Source of the DNA: Rhodoblastus sp. 17X3
Lineage (GTDB): Bacteria > Pseudomonadota > Alphaproteobacteria > Rhizobiales > Beijerinckiaceae
DNA: 64,000 nucleotides
Assembly (NCBI RefSeq): GCF_030056575.1
Contig: NZ_JASHHX010000007.1
Location: forward strand, 113,103-177,102
Direction of reading: 5' to 3'
Positions 1 through 9,400 of the stretch are shown here, piece after piece (the stretch's first letter is position 1; each line of letters begins with the position of its first letter). Made by a program: the position numbers and the translations under genes. The notes beneath the pieces were generated by a model that ran no database searches, was not told where the DNA came from, and was given only the letters and a program-made list of their open reading frames with translations.

Positions 1-617
1 CGAGCGGCGGCTTCCCCGGCGCGCCGGGCCGCATCGTGGTCACGGTCGACGGCTTCGAGAGCGTCGCCGCTCCCGCGCCTCTGCTCGACCGGCTGAACGA
101 CCTGCTCGCGCGCCCCGGCCTGATCGCGGTCTATGCGCTGGACGCCCAGCTTTTCCGCGGGGCGCCAGACGCGCTCGCCCGCCGCGTCCAGCTGCCGCTG
201 CGGCTCGACGCCGGCGGCCCGGACGCGCCGCTCGCCCTGGCCGCGCTCGACGCCCCGCTGTCGCCGCTCGAATCGAGCCTCGTGGACGCGCTGGCGCCGC
301 TGGCCGGCGATAACCCGCGCGCGCAAAAACGCCTGCGCAACCTGTTCCGCTTCCTGCGCCCGTCCTCAGCGGCGACGCCGGGCCTCGCCGCCGCCCTCGC
401 CCTCTTCCTCGCGGCGGATATCGGCGCGACGCCGGGCGACCGGCAGGCTCTGGAACAGGCCCTGGCCGCCAATCTGGACATTTTCGCGCCGAGAGGCTCG
501 GCGGCCCTGCAGGAGACGCTCGCCAGGGTCGCCGCCATCGGCGGGCCAATCAGCCGCGACGAGGCGTGGCGCGCAGCCGCCCTCGCCCGCCACGTCTCAA
601 TGGAGCTGTTCGCCTAA
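1..617 (+). CDS. KAP-like P-loop NTPase, C-terminal part (5' end cut by window)
   Basis: The frame is open from the first bases of the window, so only about the last 204 residues are seen and the true start lies upstream. The visible part begins with a Walker B-like strand (RIVVTVDGFE), followed by a segment of the kind 'RPGLIAVYALDAQLF' and later NPRAQKRLRNLFRFLR. In KAP-family NTPases a Walker B strand is likewise followed by a conserved NPR-x-x-KR-x-x-N region. KAP NTPases are membrane-associated ATPases of varied and mostly unknown role. The Walker A motif and any membrane segments would lie outside the window. The gene overlaps the convergent CBS-BON gene by four bases at its stop. The family call is inference by eye. 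Confidence 0.5.
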   Translation, partial: SGGFPGAPGRIVVTVDGFESVAAPAPLLDRLNDLLARPGLIAVYALDAQLFRGAPDALARRVQLPLRLDAGGPDAPLALAALDAPLSPLESSLVDALAPLAGDNPRAQKRLRNLFRFLRPSSAATPGLAAALALFLAADIGATPGDRQALEQALAANLDIFAPRGSAALQETLARVAAIGGPISRDEAWRAAALARHVSMELFA

Positions 618-1333
618 AATCCTTCGGTCTTGCCGATGGTCATGCCGGAGAAAGGCTCGATCCATACCAGCTTGTCGATTACCCGGTTGACGCCGGGGAT
701 GTTTTCCGCCGCGACCACCAGCGCCGGTCGCTGCCTTTCGTCGAAGATCTCGCCGGTCAGGGTGACAACGCCCTGATCCACGGTCACGTCGAGGGTCTTG
801 GGCGAGGCGAAGCCCTGCTCGCGCAATTCGCTCAGCAGACGGTCGAGAATGGCCTGGTCCGTGCACTCGGCAGCGGTCGCCGGCTTGGGCGCGACCGCCA
901 GGGAGAGGGTGCGCAGCAGATCGGCCCGGGTGATGATGCCGACGACGCGATCGCCGCTCACCACCGGCAGACGCTTCACCTTGCGCCGCTCCATCACCTC
1001 GACCACCTCGTTGACGGAGGCGGATTCGCCGACCGTCGCGACGTCGCGGGTCATGACGTCATGGACCTTGCGGCCATGGCTCATCACATAGGATTCCGCG
1101 ACCTCGCCCGGACCGAGCAAGAATTCGATCCAGCGCGGCTTGCGCTTGGCCGTGCCGAGTTCGGCGCGATGCAGGAAATCGCCCTCGCTGACCAGCCCGA
1201 CCAGCCGCCCGTCGGCGTCCGTCACCGGCAGGCCGGACACATGCAACGACAGCAGGAGCCCGATAGCCTCCTCGATCGTCGCGTCAGGACCGATCGTCTT
1301 GACCGGGCTCGTCATGATTTCGGACGCAAACAT
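614..1333 (-). CDS. CBS-domain pair plus BON domain protein
   Basis: A 239-residue soluble protein. Two CBS motifs are visible at about residues 1-58 (EIMTSPVKTIGPDATIEEAI ... GLVSEGDFL) and 88-145 (VHDVMTRDVATVGESASVNEV ... VGIITRADLL). A BON-like domain follows at about 158-224 (LDVTVDQGVVTLTGEIFDE ... IPGVNRVIDKL). CBS pairs bind adenine nucleotides, and BON domains bind membranes or small ligands. This architecture is common in rhizobial and methylotroph genomes as a stress-associated protein of unknown target. It lies alone, divergent from the TetR efflux operon, so its promoter shares the 150-base gap with that operon. Start chosen at ATG 1333; the product begins MFASEIMTSPV, typical of the family. 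Confidence 0.85.
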   Translation of the reverse strand: MFASEIMTSPVKTIGPDATIEEAIGLLLSLHVSGLPVTDADGRLVGLVSEGDFLHRAELGTAKRKPRWIEFLLGPGEVAESYVMSHGRKVHDVMTRDVATVGESASVNEVVEVMERRKVKRLPVVSGDRVVGIITRADLLRTLSLAVAPKPATAAECTDQAILDRLLSELREQGFASPKTLDVTVDQGVVTLTGEIFDERQRPALVVAAENIPGVNRVIDKLVWIEPFSGMTIGKTEGF

Positions 1334-1440
1334 GATCGCCTCCCCTCGCGCGGCGCCATCCGCCCGCGCGACACCAGTGTAATCCTAGCGTGAGGCTAAT
1401 CCTTGACGCCGATCAATGCGAGGGATTGCCCGAAATAAAT

Positions 1441-1462
1441 TATGACTGTATGGTCAGTCATA
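1441..1462. promoter_or_regulatory. Perfect inverted repeat, probable TetR operator
   Basis: The 8-base arms TATGACTG and CAGTCATA are exact reverse complements separated by six bases (TATGGT). The core resembles the GACTGAC..GGTCAGTC half-sites often bound by TetR-family repressors. It ends 20 bases before the ATG of the TetR gene that heads the efflux operon, so it most likely mediates autorepression of the whole operon. Binding is inferred, not shown. Confidence 0.75.
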
Positions 1463-1482
1463 AAATCAAGCCCGGAGCGACC

Positions 1483-2106
1483 ATGGCGCGGCAGGCCCGC
1501 ACCGAATCCGACCGCGAAGACCGCATGCGCGCCATCCGCGCGGCGGCGCTGGACGTTTTCGCGGCCAAGGGCTTTTCCGCCGCGCGGCTCGAAGACGTCG
1601 CCAAGGCGGCGGGCGTCGCCAAGGGCACGATCTATCTTTATTTCAAATCCAAGGACGACCTGCTCGAAGCCATCGTAAAGAGCACGATCGGCGTGACCTT
1701 GCAGAATGTCGAGCTGGCCGTCGCCGCCTCCCCCGCCCCCGCGAGCCAGCTGCTGAGGCTGGTGGGTCAAGCCATCGCCGCCGCGCTGCAAGACCCCGAC
1801 CGCAGGCGCGTCCTGCATCTGGTGCTTTCCGAAGGCGGACGCTTCCCCGGGCTCGCCGAATTCTACCATCGCGAGATCATTTCGCGCGGCATGGCGATGA
1901 TCCGGGCCATTGTCGCCAAGGGCCTCGCCAGCGGCGAATTCGTCTCCGACGAGCCCGCGCGTTTCCCGCATCTGGTCATCGCGCCCGCGCTCGTCGCGGT
2001 GATCTGGAGCGTCGTCTTCGCCCCTATCGAGCCGCTCGATTCCCGCGCGCTGATCGAAGCCCATTTCGACCTGCTCACCCGCGCCCTCACCCAGAAAACC
2101 AAATGA
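1483..2106 (+). CDS. TetR/AcrR-family repressor of the efflux operon
   Basis: A 207-residue regulator. The N-terminal helix-turn-helix is clear: AALDVFAAKGFSAARLEDVAKAAGVAKGTIYLYFKSKDDLLEAI, the canonical TetR layout with the YLYF recognition-helix end. The rest is an all-helical ligand-binding domain, resembling the C-terminal domain of the CecR/YbiH group. The start at ATG 1483 (MARQARTESDRE) is preferred over an upstream in-frame start because that start would place the palindromic operator at 1441-1462 inside the coding region, and GGAG lies just before 1483. The stop overlaps the HlyD start as ATGA. The order TetR-HlyD-ATPase-permease parallels E. coli cecR-ybhGFSR. The ligand is unknown. 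Confidence 0.9.
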   Translation: MARQARTESDREDRMRAIRAAALDVFAAKGFSAARLEDVAKAAGVAKGTIYLYFKSKDDLLEAIVKSTIGVTLQNVELAVAASPAPASQLLRLVGQAIAAALQDPDRRRVLHLVLSEGGRFPGLAEFYHREIISRGMAMIRAIVAKGLASGEFVSDEPARFPHLVIAPALVAVIWSVVFAPIEPLDSRALIEAHFDLLTRALTQKTK

Positions 2107-3095
2107 AAAACCGGCTCAAATGGATCGCGCCGATCCTCGTCCTTCTGGCGCTCGTCTGGCTTGCCAGCAAGGTCTTCGCGCCCTCCAGGCCGCAGGATCT
2201 TTATACCGGCTATGTCGAAGGCGACCTCGTGCAAATCGGCCCTATCGAGGGCGAGCGCCTGCTGCGGCTCAATGTCGAGCCCGGGGCGCAGGTCGCCAAG
2301 GGCGCGGCGCTCTTCACCATGGCGACGCCCGTGCTTGACCAGCAGCGCGCCGAGGCTCAGGCGCGCGTCGAACAGGCCGAAGCCAATCTGAAGAATTTTC
2401 AGGCGGCGCTGCAACGGCCGGAGCAGATCGCGGTTCTGCGCGCGGGCGTGGAGCGCGCCAAGGCGTCGCTGGTCCTGTCGCAAACGGAATATGACCGCCA
2501 ACAGGCGATGCTGCCCCGGGGCGCGACCACCTTCGCCGCGCGCGACCAGGCGAAATTCGCGCTGGACCGCGACAAGGCGAGCCTCGCCGAAGCCGAACGC
2601 CAGATCGAGGCCGGGCTGCTGCCGTCGCGCAACCAGGAAATCGCCGGTGCCGAAGCCGCCGTCTATCAGGCGCGGGCGCAATTGGAGCAGGTCGACGTGC
2701 GCATCGCGCGCCAGTCTGTTTCCGCGCCCGCCTCCGGCATTGTGCAAGACGTCTATTTCTGGCCCGGCGAAATCGTCGGCGCCGGCCAGCCCATTCTCGT
2801 CCTGCTGCCGCCCGAGAACCGCAAGATCCGTTTCTTCGTTCCCGAGCCGCAGCTCGCGCGCCTTTCCCTCGGCGCGAAGATCGCGGTCGCCTGCGACAAT
2901 TGCCCGCCGAGCCTCAATGCGCGCGTGACCTTTATCTCCCAGCAGGCGGAGTACACCCCGCCGGTGATCTTCTCGCTGCAGGAGCGCGGCAAGCTGGTGT
3001 TCCGCGTCGATGCGCGGCTCGACGATCCCTCCGTCATTCTGCCGCTCGGCCTGCCGGTCACGGCGCGGCTCGTCGCGGCGGAGGCTGCGAAATGA
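2103..3095 (+). CDS. HlyD/YbhG-type membrane fusion protein
   Basis: A 330-residue periplasmic adaptor. One N-terminal membrane anchor (about residues 5-22, IAPILVLLALVWLASKVF) is followed by a half-lipoyl/barrel-sandwich strand (GYVEGDLVQIGPIEGERL), a long alpha-helical hairpin rich in A, E, Q and R (about 80-185), and the second lipoyl half (SAPASGIVQDVYFWPGEIVGAGQPILVLLP). It should link the inner-membrane ABC transporter encoded next to an outer-membrane channel; no TolC-type gene is in the window. It overlaps the regulator upstream and the ATPase downstream, both through ATGA, which implies translational coupling. Confidence 0.9.
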   Translation: MKNRLKWIAPILVLLALVWLASKVFAPSRPQDLYTGYVEGDLVQIGPIEGERLLRLNVEPGAQVAKGAALFTMATPVLDQQRAEAQARVEQAEANLKNFQAALQRPEQIAVLRAGVERAKASLVLSQTEYDRQQAMLPRGATTFAARDQAKFALDRDKASLAEAERQIEAGLLPSRNQEIAGAEAAVYQARAQLEQVDVRIARQSVSAPASGIVQDVYFWPGEIVGAGQPILVLLPPENRKIRFFVPEPQLARLSLGAKIAVACDNCPPSLNARVTFISQQAEYTPPVIFSLQERGKLVFRVDARLDDPSVILPLGLPVTARLVAAEAAK

Positions 3096-4021
3096 GCGAG
3101 GCGCCGGAAATCGTCATCGACGTGCGCGGACTCAACAAGAGCTTCGACGGCAAGAAGGTGGTCGAGGACCTGTCGATGCAGGTGCGGCGGGGCCGCATTC
3201 ATGGCTTTCTCGGCCCCAATGGCAGCGGCAAGACCACGACCATCCGCATGTTGTGCGGGCTGCTGACGCCCGACAGCGGCGAAGGAACCTGCCTCGGCTT
3301 CGACATTCTCACCCGGCAGCGCGAGATCAAGCGCCGCACCGGCTATATGACGCAGCGCTTTTCGCTCTATGCCGATCTCACGATCCGCGAAAATCTCGAA
3401 TTCATCGGCCGCGTCTATGGCCTGCGCGACCCCGCCGCTCGCGCGGGCGAGGCGATCGAGCGGCTCGGCCTTGGCGGGCGCGCCAACCAGCTCGCGAGCG
3501 AATTGTCAGGCGGCTGGAAACAGCGCCTCGCGCTCGGCGCCTGCATTATGCCGAGGCCGGAACTGCTGCTGCTCGACGAGCCGACCGCGGGCGTCGATCC
3601 CAAGGCGCGGCGCGATTTCTGGGACGAGATTCACCAGCTCGCCCACGAGGGCCTGACCGTGCTCGTCTCGACCCATTACATGGACGAGGCTGAGCGCTGC
3701 CACGAGATCGCCTATATCGCTTACGGCCATCTGCTGGCGCGGGGGACCGTGGCCGAAATCATCGCCCAGTCGCATCTCTCCACCTTCGTCGTCTCCGGCG
3801 ACGATCTGGCGGCGCTCGCCGAAATCCTGAAACAAACTCCCGGCGTGGACATGGTCGCGCCCTTCGGCGCCAAGCTTCATGTCGCGGGCCGCGACGCCGC
3901 CGCGCTAGACCGCGTCGCGGAACAATTCGCGGCGCCGGGCCTCGTCTGGGAGCGCGACGCCCCCAATCTCGAAGACGTCTTCATCGACATGATGAGCCGC
4001 GCGCGGGACAATTATTCATGA
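3092..4021 (+). CDS. ABC transporter ATP-binding protein (YbhF-like, single NBD)
   Basis: A 309-residue nucleotide-binding subunit. Walker A GPNGSGKTT is at about residues 41-49, the Q-loop TQRFSLY at about 87-93, the signature LSGGWKQR at about 138-145, Walker B LLLLDEPTAGVDP at about 158-170, and the switch His in STHYMDEAE. A C-terminal DUF4162-like extension follows, as in drug-efflux ATPases. E. coli YbhF carries two such cassettes, whereas this protein has one and probably works as a homodimer with the single permease gene. The start at 3092 forms an ATGA overlap with the HlyD stop; an in-frame extension upstream is rejected. Confidence 0.93.
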   Translation: MSEAPEIVIDVRGLNKSFDGKKVVEDLSMQVRRGRIHGFLGPNGSGKTTTIRMLCGLLTPDSGEGTCLGFDILTRQREIKRRTGYMTQRFSLYADLTIRENLEFIGRVYGLRDPAARAGEAIERLGLGGRANQLASELSGGWKQRLALGACIMPRPELLLLDEPTAGVDPKARRDFWDEIHQLAHEGLTVLVSTHYMDEAERCHEIAYIAYGHLLARGTVAEIIAQSHLSTFVVSGDDLAALAEILKQTPGVDMVAPFGAKLHVAGRDAAALDRVAEQFAAPGLVWERDAPNLEDVFIDMMSRARDNYS

Positions 4022-5178
4022 GCGCCGCGCGCGAAAAAGCTTCGTTTCTTCCCGCCGCGCTGGAGCGGCTCTATGCCGTTTTCGTCAAGGAGCTGATCCA
4101 GCTGCGGCGCGACCGGCTGACCTTCGCCACCATGATCGCCATTCCGGTCATGCAGCTCATCCTGTTCGGCTTCGCGATCAATTCAGACCCCAAGCACTTG
4201 CCGACCGCCGTGCTGGACAATGACCACAGCGCCTTCTCGCGCCTCTTCATCACGGCGCTGAAGGCCACGGATTATTTCGACATCCGCTACGCGCTCTCCG
4301 CTCCCGAGGAGATTGATCCGCTGCTCCTTTCCGGCGATGTCAATTTCGCCATCGAGATTCCGCAGGACTTCGCCCGGAAGCTGGCGCGCGGCGAAAATCC
4401 GGCCATTCTCGTGGTCGCCGACGCCGCCGACCCGACCGCCGTCAATGGCGCGGCCATGGCGCTGAACGGAATGGCCGCGCAGGTCTTCACACGCGAATTG
4501 CTGGGGCCTTTGCAGCGGCTCTCTTCCAAGCCCGCGCCTTACGAAGTGCGCCTGCAGAAGCGCTACAATCCGGCGGGCGAGACGCGGCTGAACATCGTGC
4601 CGGGCCTCGTCGGCACCATTCTCACCCTCACCATGCTGATTTTTACCGCGCTTTCGGTGACGCGCGAGGTCGAGCGCGGCACGATGGAATCTCTGCTCGC
4701 CATGCCGATCAATCCGGTCGAGATCATGCTTGGCAAGATCCTTCCCTATGCCGCCGTCGGCTTCCTCCAGATGGCCCTCATCGCCTTCGCCGCGCGCTTC
4801 ATCTTCAAGGTGCCGGTGGTCGGCAATCTCGGCACATTCGTCACGCTGACGATGCTTTTCATCGTGGCGAATCTCTCCGTGGGCTATACATTCTCGACCA
4901 TCGCCAAGAACCAGCTGCAAGCGATGCAGATGAGCTTTTTCTTCTTCCTGCCGAGCATCCTGCTGTCCGGCTTCATGTTCCCCTTTCGCGGCATGCCGGA
5001 CTGGGCGCAGGACATCGGCTCGATCCTGCCGCTTACCCATTATCTGCGCATCGTGCGCGGCGTGATGCTGAAAGGCGCGGGCTTCGCCGATCTCGCCGCC
5101 GACACGGCGGCGCTCGGCGCCTTCACCCTCGCCGCCATGACCATTGCGGTCCTGCGGTTCCGCCAGACGCTGGACTGA
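4018..5178 (+). CDS. ABC-2 type permease (YbhS/YbhR-like)
   Basis: A 386-residue inner-membrane subunit with the ABC-2 layout: one N-terminal helix (LTFATMIAIPVMQLILFGFAI), a large periplasmic domain of about 150 residues, then a block of five hydrophobic helices starting at VPGLVGTILTLTMLIFTALSVTREVERGTMESLLAMP. The motif REVERGTMESLLAMP is characteristic of this drug/fatty-acid efflux group. Only one permease gene is present where E. coli has two (ybhS and ybhR), so a homodimer is expected. ATGA overlap with the ATPase gene. The substrate cannot be read from sequence. Confidence 0.92.
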   Translation: MSAAREKASFLPAALERLYAVFVKELIQLRRDRLTFATMIAIPVMQLILFGFAINSDPKHLPTAVLDNDHSAFSRLFITALKATDYFDIRYALSAPEEIDPLLLSGDVNFAIEIPQDFARKLARGENPAILVVADAADPTAVNGAAMALNGMAAQVFTRELLGPLQRLSSKPAPYEVRLQKRYNPAGETRLNIVPGLVGTILTLTMLIFTALSVTREVERGTMESLLAMPINPVEIMLGKILPYAAVGFLQMALIAFAARFIFKVPVVGNLGTFVTLTMLFIVANLSVGYTFSTIAKNQLQAMQMSFFFFLPSILLSGFMFPFRGMPDWAQDIGSILPLTHYLRIVRGVMLKGAGFADLAADTAALGAFTLAAMTIAVLRFRQTLD

Positions 5179-5193
5179 CCTTGGGACGGACGC

Positions 5194-6408
5194 ATGATGG
5201 GTGAAAGTCTGCAGGAAATTCTCGTCATGCTCAGCGTGGCGATGCTGGTCGCCATGGCCGCGCGGCGCGTCAAGCTGCCCTATACAATCGGCCTCGTCGT
5301 CGTCGGCGCGCTGCTCGCCTTTTCCAGGATCGACGTCGGCCCGGACCTCACCTCCGAACTCATCCTCGACCTCATCCTGCCGCCGCTGCTGTTCGAGGCT
5401 GCTCTGGCCCTGCGCTGGCGCGACCTGCGCGCGGATCTGGCGCCGATCCTGACCTTCTCAATCCTCGGCACGATCCTCGCCATGGCGGTCGTGGCGATGG
5501 GGCTGGTCTGGCTGCTGGACTGGCCGCTCGCCCCGGCTCTGGTGTTCGGCGCGCTGATTTCCGCGACCGATCCGGTGGCGATCATCGCCATGTTCAAGGA
5601 CAACAGGTTTCACGGCCGCCTCAGCCTGCTGGTCGAGGCCGAGAGCCTGTTCAACGACGGTGCCGCCGCCGTGCTGTTCGCCCTCGTCCTCGCCTGGATC
5701 CAGGCCGGCGAACACGCCCCGGGCGCGGCCGAGACGGCGCTGACGCTCGCGCGCATCGTCGGCGGCGGCATTGGAATCGGCGCGGCGGCAGGCGCCGCGG
5801 CCATTCTGCTGTCGCGCGGCACGTCGGAACATCTGGTCGAGCTGACGCTCTCCACCATCGCGGCCTTCGCGTCCTTTCTGGCGGCGGAAAAGCTTCATGT
5901 CTCGGGCGTGCTGGCGACAGTCACGGCCGGGTTGATCATGGGCAATTTCGGCGTGTTCAGCCCGGGCGAGCGGTCCTTCCTCAGCCAGCGCGGCCGTGAG
6001 GCCATGACCAATTTCTGGGAATTTGCGGCCTTCCTCGCCAATTCCGTCATCTTCCTGCTGATCGGCGCCAATGTCGCGGTCATGCATTACGAGCATTACG
6101 GTCGAGGCGTGATCGCCACTATCATCACGCTGGCGCTCGCAGCCCGCGCCGCCGCCGTCTATCCGCTCAGCTTCGCCTTGCGCGGCGCCAAAAACGCCGT
6201 CTCGCTACCGGAGCAGCACGTCCTGTGGTGGGGCGGATTGCGCGGGGCGCTCGCCCTCGCGCTGGCCCTGTCTCTCCCGGCCGCCTTGCCGCTGCGCGAC
6301 GAGATCATCGTCGTCACCTTCGCCGTGGTCGCTTTTTCCATCGTCGTGCAGGGCCTGACCATGCCGCCCTTGTTGCGGCTGCTGGGCTTCCTGCCCAATC
6401 CGGATTGA
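5194..6408 (+). CDS. CPA1-family Na+/H+ (cation/proton) antiporter
   Basis: A 404-residue polytopic membrane protein with about 11-12 hydrophobic helices. The CPA1/NhaP hallmarks are present: SATDPVAIIAMFKDNRF (Asp about 126) and EAESLFNDGAAAVLF (Asn about 154, Asp about 155), the ion-binding pair in this family. No cytoplasmic tail is present, so it is a minimal form. It starts 15 bases after the ABC permease stop, so it is probably co-transcribed with the TetR efflux operon, although the family also occurs alone. It is convergent with the GH94 gene, with only nine bases between the stops. Confidence 0.9.
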   Translation: MMGESLQEILVMLSVAMLVAMAARRVKLPYTIGLVVVGALLAFSRIDVGPDLTSELILDLILPPLLFEAALALRWRDLRADLAPILTFSILGTILAMAVVAMGLVWLLDWPLAPALVFGALISATDPVAIIAMFKDNRFHGRLSLLVEAESLFNDGAAAVLFALVLAWIQAGEHAPGAAETALTLARIVGGGIGIGAAAGAAAILLSRGTSEHLVELTLSTIAAFASFLAAEKLHVSGVLATVTAGLIMGNFGVFSPGERSFLSQRGREAMTNFWEFAAFLANSVIFLLIGANVAVMHYEHYGRGVIATIITLALAARAAAVYPLSFALRGAKNAVSLPEQHVLWWGGLRGALALALALSLPAALPLRDEIIVVTFAVVAFSIVVQGLTMPPLLRLLGFLPNPD

Positions 6409-6417
6409 GGGCGGAGA

Positions 6418-9400
6418 TCACGACGCGTCGGCGCCCTCCCGGGCTTCGGCCCCAATTCGCTTGCCCTTGAATGTCACGCTCTTGAGGCGCAGCCCCGCCT
6501 TGTCCTCAAAGGCGTCGGCGCGAAGCTTCAGCTCGCCGTCCTCGACGCGAACGCCCAGCAAGGCGTAAGCGGCGGAGGTCATGCGGGCGGCGGCGCCGGT
6601 GTACCAGGCCCAGCCGCCGCGCCCCTCATAGCCCGGCCCGTCATAGACATCCGCCGGCTGCTGATGCGGCGGCAGGCCGTAGAGGTCGATCTTGTCAGGG
6701 CTGGTCTTGGTCAGCGGCGACAGCGATTCCCAGACCTGGAACGCCCGGGCGAGATCCTGCGACGCCTGCGCGGAATCGCCTTCCGCCGCCGCCTTTTCGG
6801 CAAGCCTGACCAGCGCGTCCACGAACCAGGACGAGCCATGGGTATATTGGCCGCCGTTTTCGCGCACGCCGGGCGGGTAATCCGCGCTGCGGCCCGGGAA
6901 GGGCTTGGAGTTCTCGTCATAGGGCGGCGTCACCAGCAGCACGCGGTCGCCCTTGTCGAGGGCGGCGAGGCCGTTTTCCAGCGCCTTGCGCCCGCGCTCG
7001 CTCTGCACGGCGCCGGAAAGCGTCGGCCAGGCCGAGGACATGGCGCCGAGCGGCAGGAATTCCGCGCCGTCGTCGCCGAAGGCGCGCACGAAGCGGTCGC
7101 CGCGCCAGCAGGAATCGAGCGCAGCCTGCAAGTTCAGCGCGCGGTCACGGTAATCCTCGGCGAGTTTCGCCTGCCCGCGCGCCTCGGCAATGGGCGCGAA
7201 ACGCGTGAGGACGTCATAAAGGAAAAAGCCGACCCAGACGCTCTCGCCCTTGCCCCGGAAGCCGACCAGATTCATGCCGTCGTCCCAATCGCCGGCGCCC
7301 ATCAGCGGCAGGCCGTTCTTCCCCATATTCCCCAGCGAATGTGCAATGGCTCGGCGGCAATGGTCGAAAAGGCTGGCGCGCTCATGCGAAAGCGTCGGCG
7401 CGACCACCGCGCCCTCGACGCCGCGCGGCAGGTCCTCGGCTTCGACGAAGGGCAGGATCTCGTCAAGAATGGCGCTGTCGCCGGTCGCCGCGACATAACG
7501 CGCAGTGACATAGGGCAGCCAGAGATGCGGATCAGACGCATGGGTCCGCTCGCCAATGCCGACATCGCCTGACGGCGCCTCATGCCACCATTTCAGCACG
7601 TCGCCCTCGACGAACTGTTGGCGGCCATGCAGCAGGATCTGCTTGCGCGCCAGTTCCGGCGCGAGCGCGACCAGCGGCAGCACGTCCTGCAATTGATCGC
7701 GATAGCCATAGGCGCCCGAGCGCTGCGACGGGCCGGTGCGTCCCCACAGGCGGGCGGTCAGCAATTGATAGGGCAGCCAGTCGTTGACGAGTCGGTCGAA
7801 TTCGGGCCGGTTGGTTTCGATCCGCAGGGTCCCGAGCAGATCCTCCCAGAATTTTTCCAGCGCCGAGAGTTTCTCTGTCGCGAAATCGAGCGAGGCGGCG
7901 CGCGCGGCAAAGACTTGCGCGGCTTCGAGCGTGGGCGCGGCGCCAAGCACGACACAGACCCGCGCCTCGCCGCGGGGCGGCGCGGCGATCACGCCGGAGA
8001 AGCCTGCGGCGCGGCGCCCGTCGTCCTCCGCGCCAGCGTCGGCATGGCCGAATTCGGCGAGGAAAGGCAGCAGAGGATCGCTCACGGCGCGGCCAAGGAT
8101 TTTGGCGCGCGACGTTTCGCTGCAATCGGCGTCGAGCGAGGTCGCGACAAAGGCCCAGCCGCCGACGAAGGCGTTGCCCGGATTGGCGAAATAGAGCGCG
8201 TTTCCGCTCGGGTCGGCCTGCGTCCGGACGGCGCCGAGAGCGTCGGGCGGGGTTTCGGCCAGAATGATCTCCAGCATCGGGACCACGCGGTAGAATTGTT
8301 CGCGGTCGGTGTGGTTGCGCAAGGTGAGCTGAAGCACTTCAACCGCCTCGTCGGGCGCGACGAAACTCGTCAACTCCAGACCGAGGCGCGGGCTCTCGCT
8401 GCGATGGATCGCGTAACCGCGCCCGAAGGCCGCCTCGTATCGCGTGTCGGCGCGGCGCAGGGGCAGCAGGGTCGCGCAATGCGCCTCGCCATTTTCCTTT
8501 TCGACCACATAGATCGCCTGTCCGGGCGGGGCGTTGCGACCCTCGCCCATGCGGAAGGGCGTCAGGCTGTTGGCGCGGGCGTTGCGATGGAAGGCGAACA
8601 GATCGCCATCATGCGAGGCGACGACGCCGAGACCATGCGGTCCCGCCATCACATGGGCGAAGGGACGCGGCGCGCCCGGCGCCGTCTTTACTTCGCGGCC
8701 ATCGGCCGAGAAGGCGAAGCGCGGCCCGGCGGGAACGATGGCCGGCGCGAGCGCGCGGCGGCGGGCGAAGGTTTCCGCCAGTTCGTCGGGCGCGAGCGTC
8801 GCGCCGCCATTCCGCTCGATGAGCTTCGCGGCGACGGTTTCGTTTTCGGCCCAGCCATCGAGGAACACCAGTTCGATCGCGCCCTCGGCGGGCAGATCGA
8901 CCTCCAGCATCAGGGCGGCGCAGGGCTCGAACGTATAGAGCAGGCCTTCGTCGGCGGGATCGCGCAGGGTCAGGCCTTGCGCGAACACGTCGGGGTCGCG
9001 GCGCTGGCCGAGGCCGAAGAAACGGCTGCGCGAATCCTCATAGCCGATCAGCCGCGCCGCTTCATTCGGCAGCGCGGCGTGGAAGGCGATCTCGCGCGAA
9101 AGGCGCTTGTCGGCGAAGTCGCCGGCCTGGTTCTTCAGCAGGCGGTTGCGGGCGAAGATCGCCCCGAGCGGGCGCACGAAAAACGTCCCGACATGAAGTG
9201 CGTTATAGGCTGCGTCGCGCCGCTCGACGCCGCCCTCGTTCATCACCAGATCGCGATAGCTGGCGACGCGCAGCTTGCGTGCGATATTGAGCTGGTTGGT
9301 CAGCCGAACGCGCCAGATCGCGACGGCCTCGCCTTCCGCCATTTCGACGACGGCCTCGCAGCGCAATCCTTCCCGCTCGCCGCGCAAAAGGGCCTGGACT

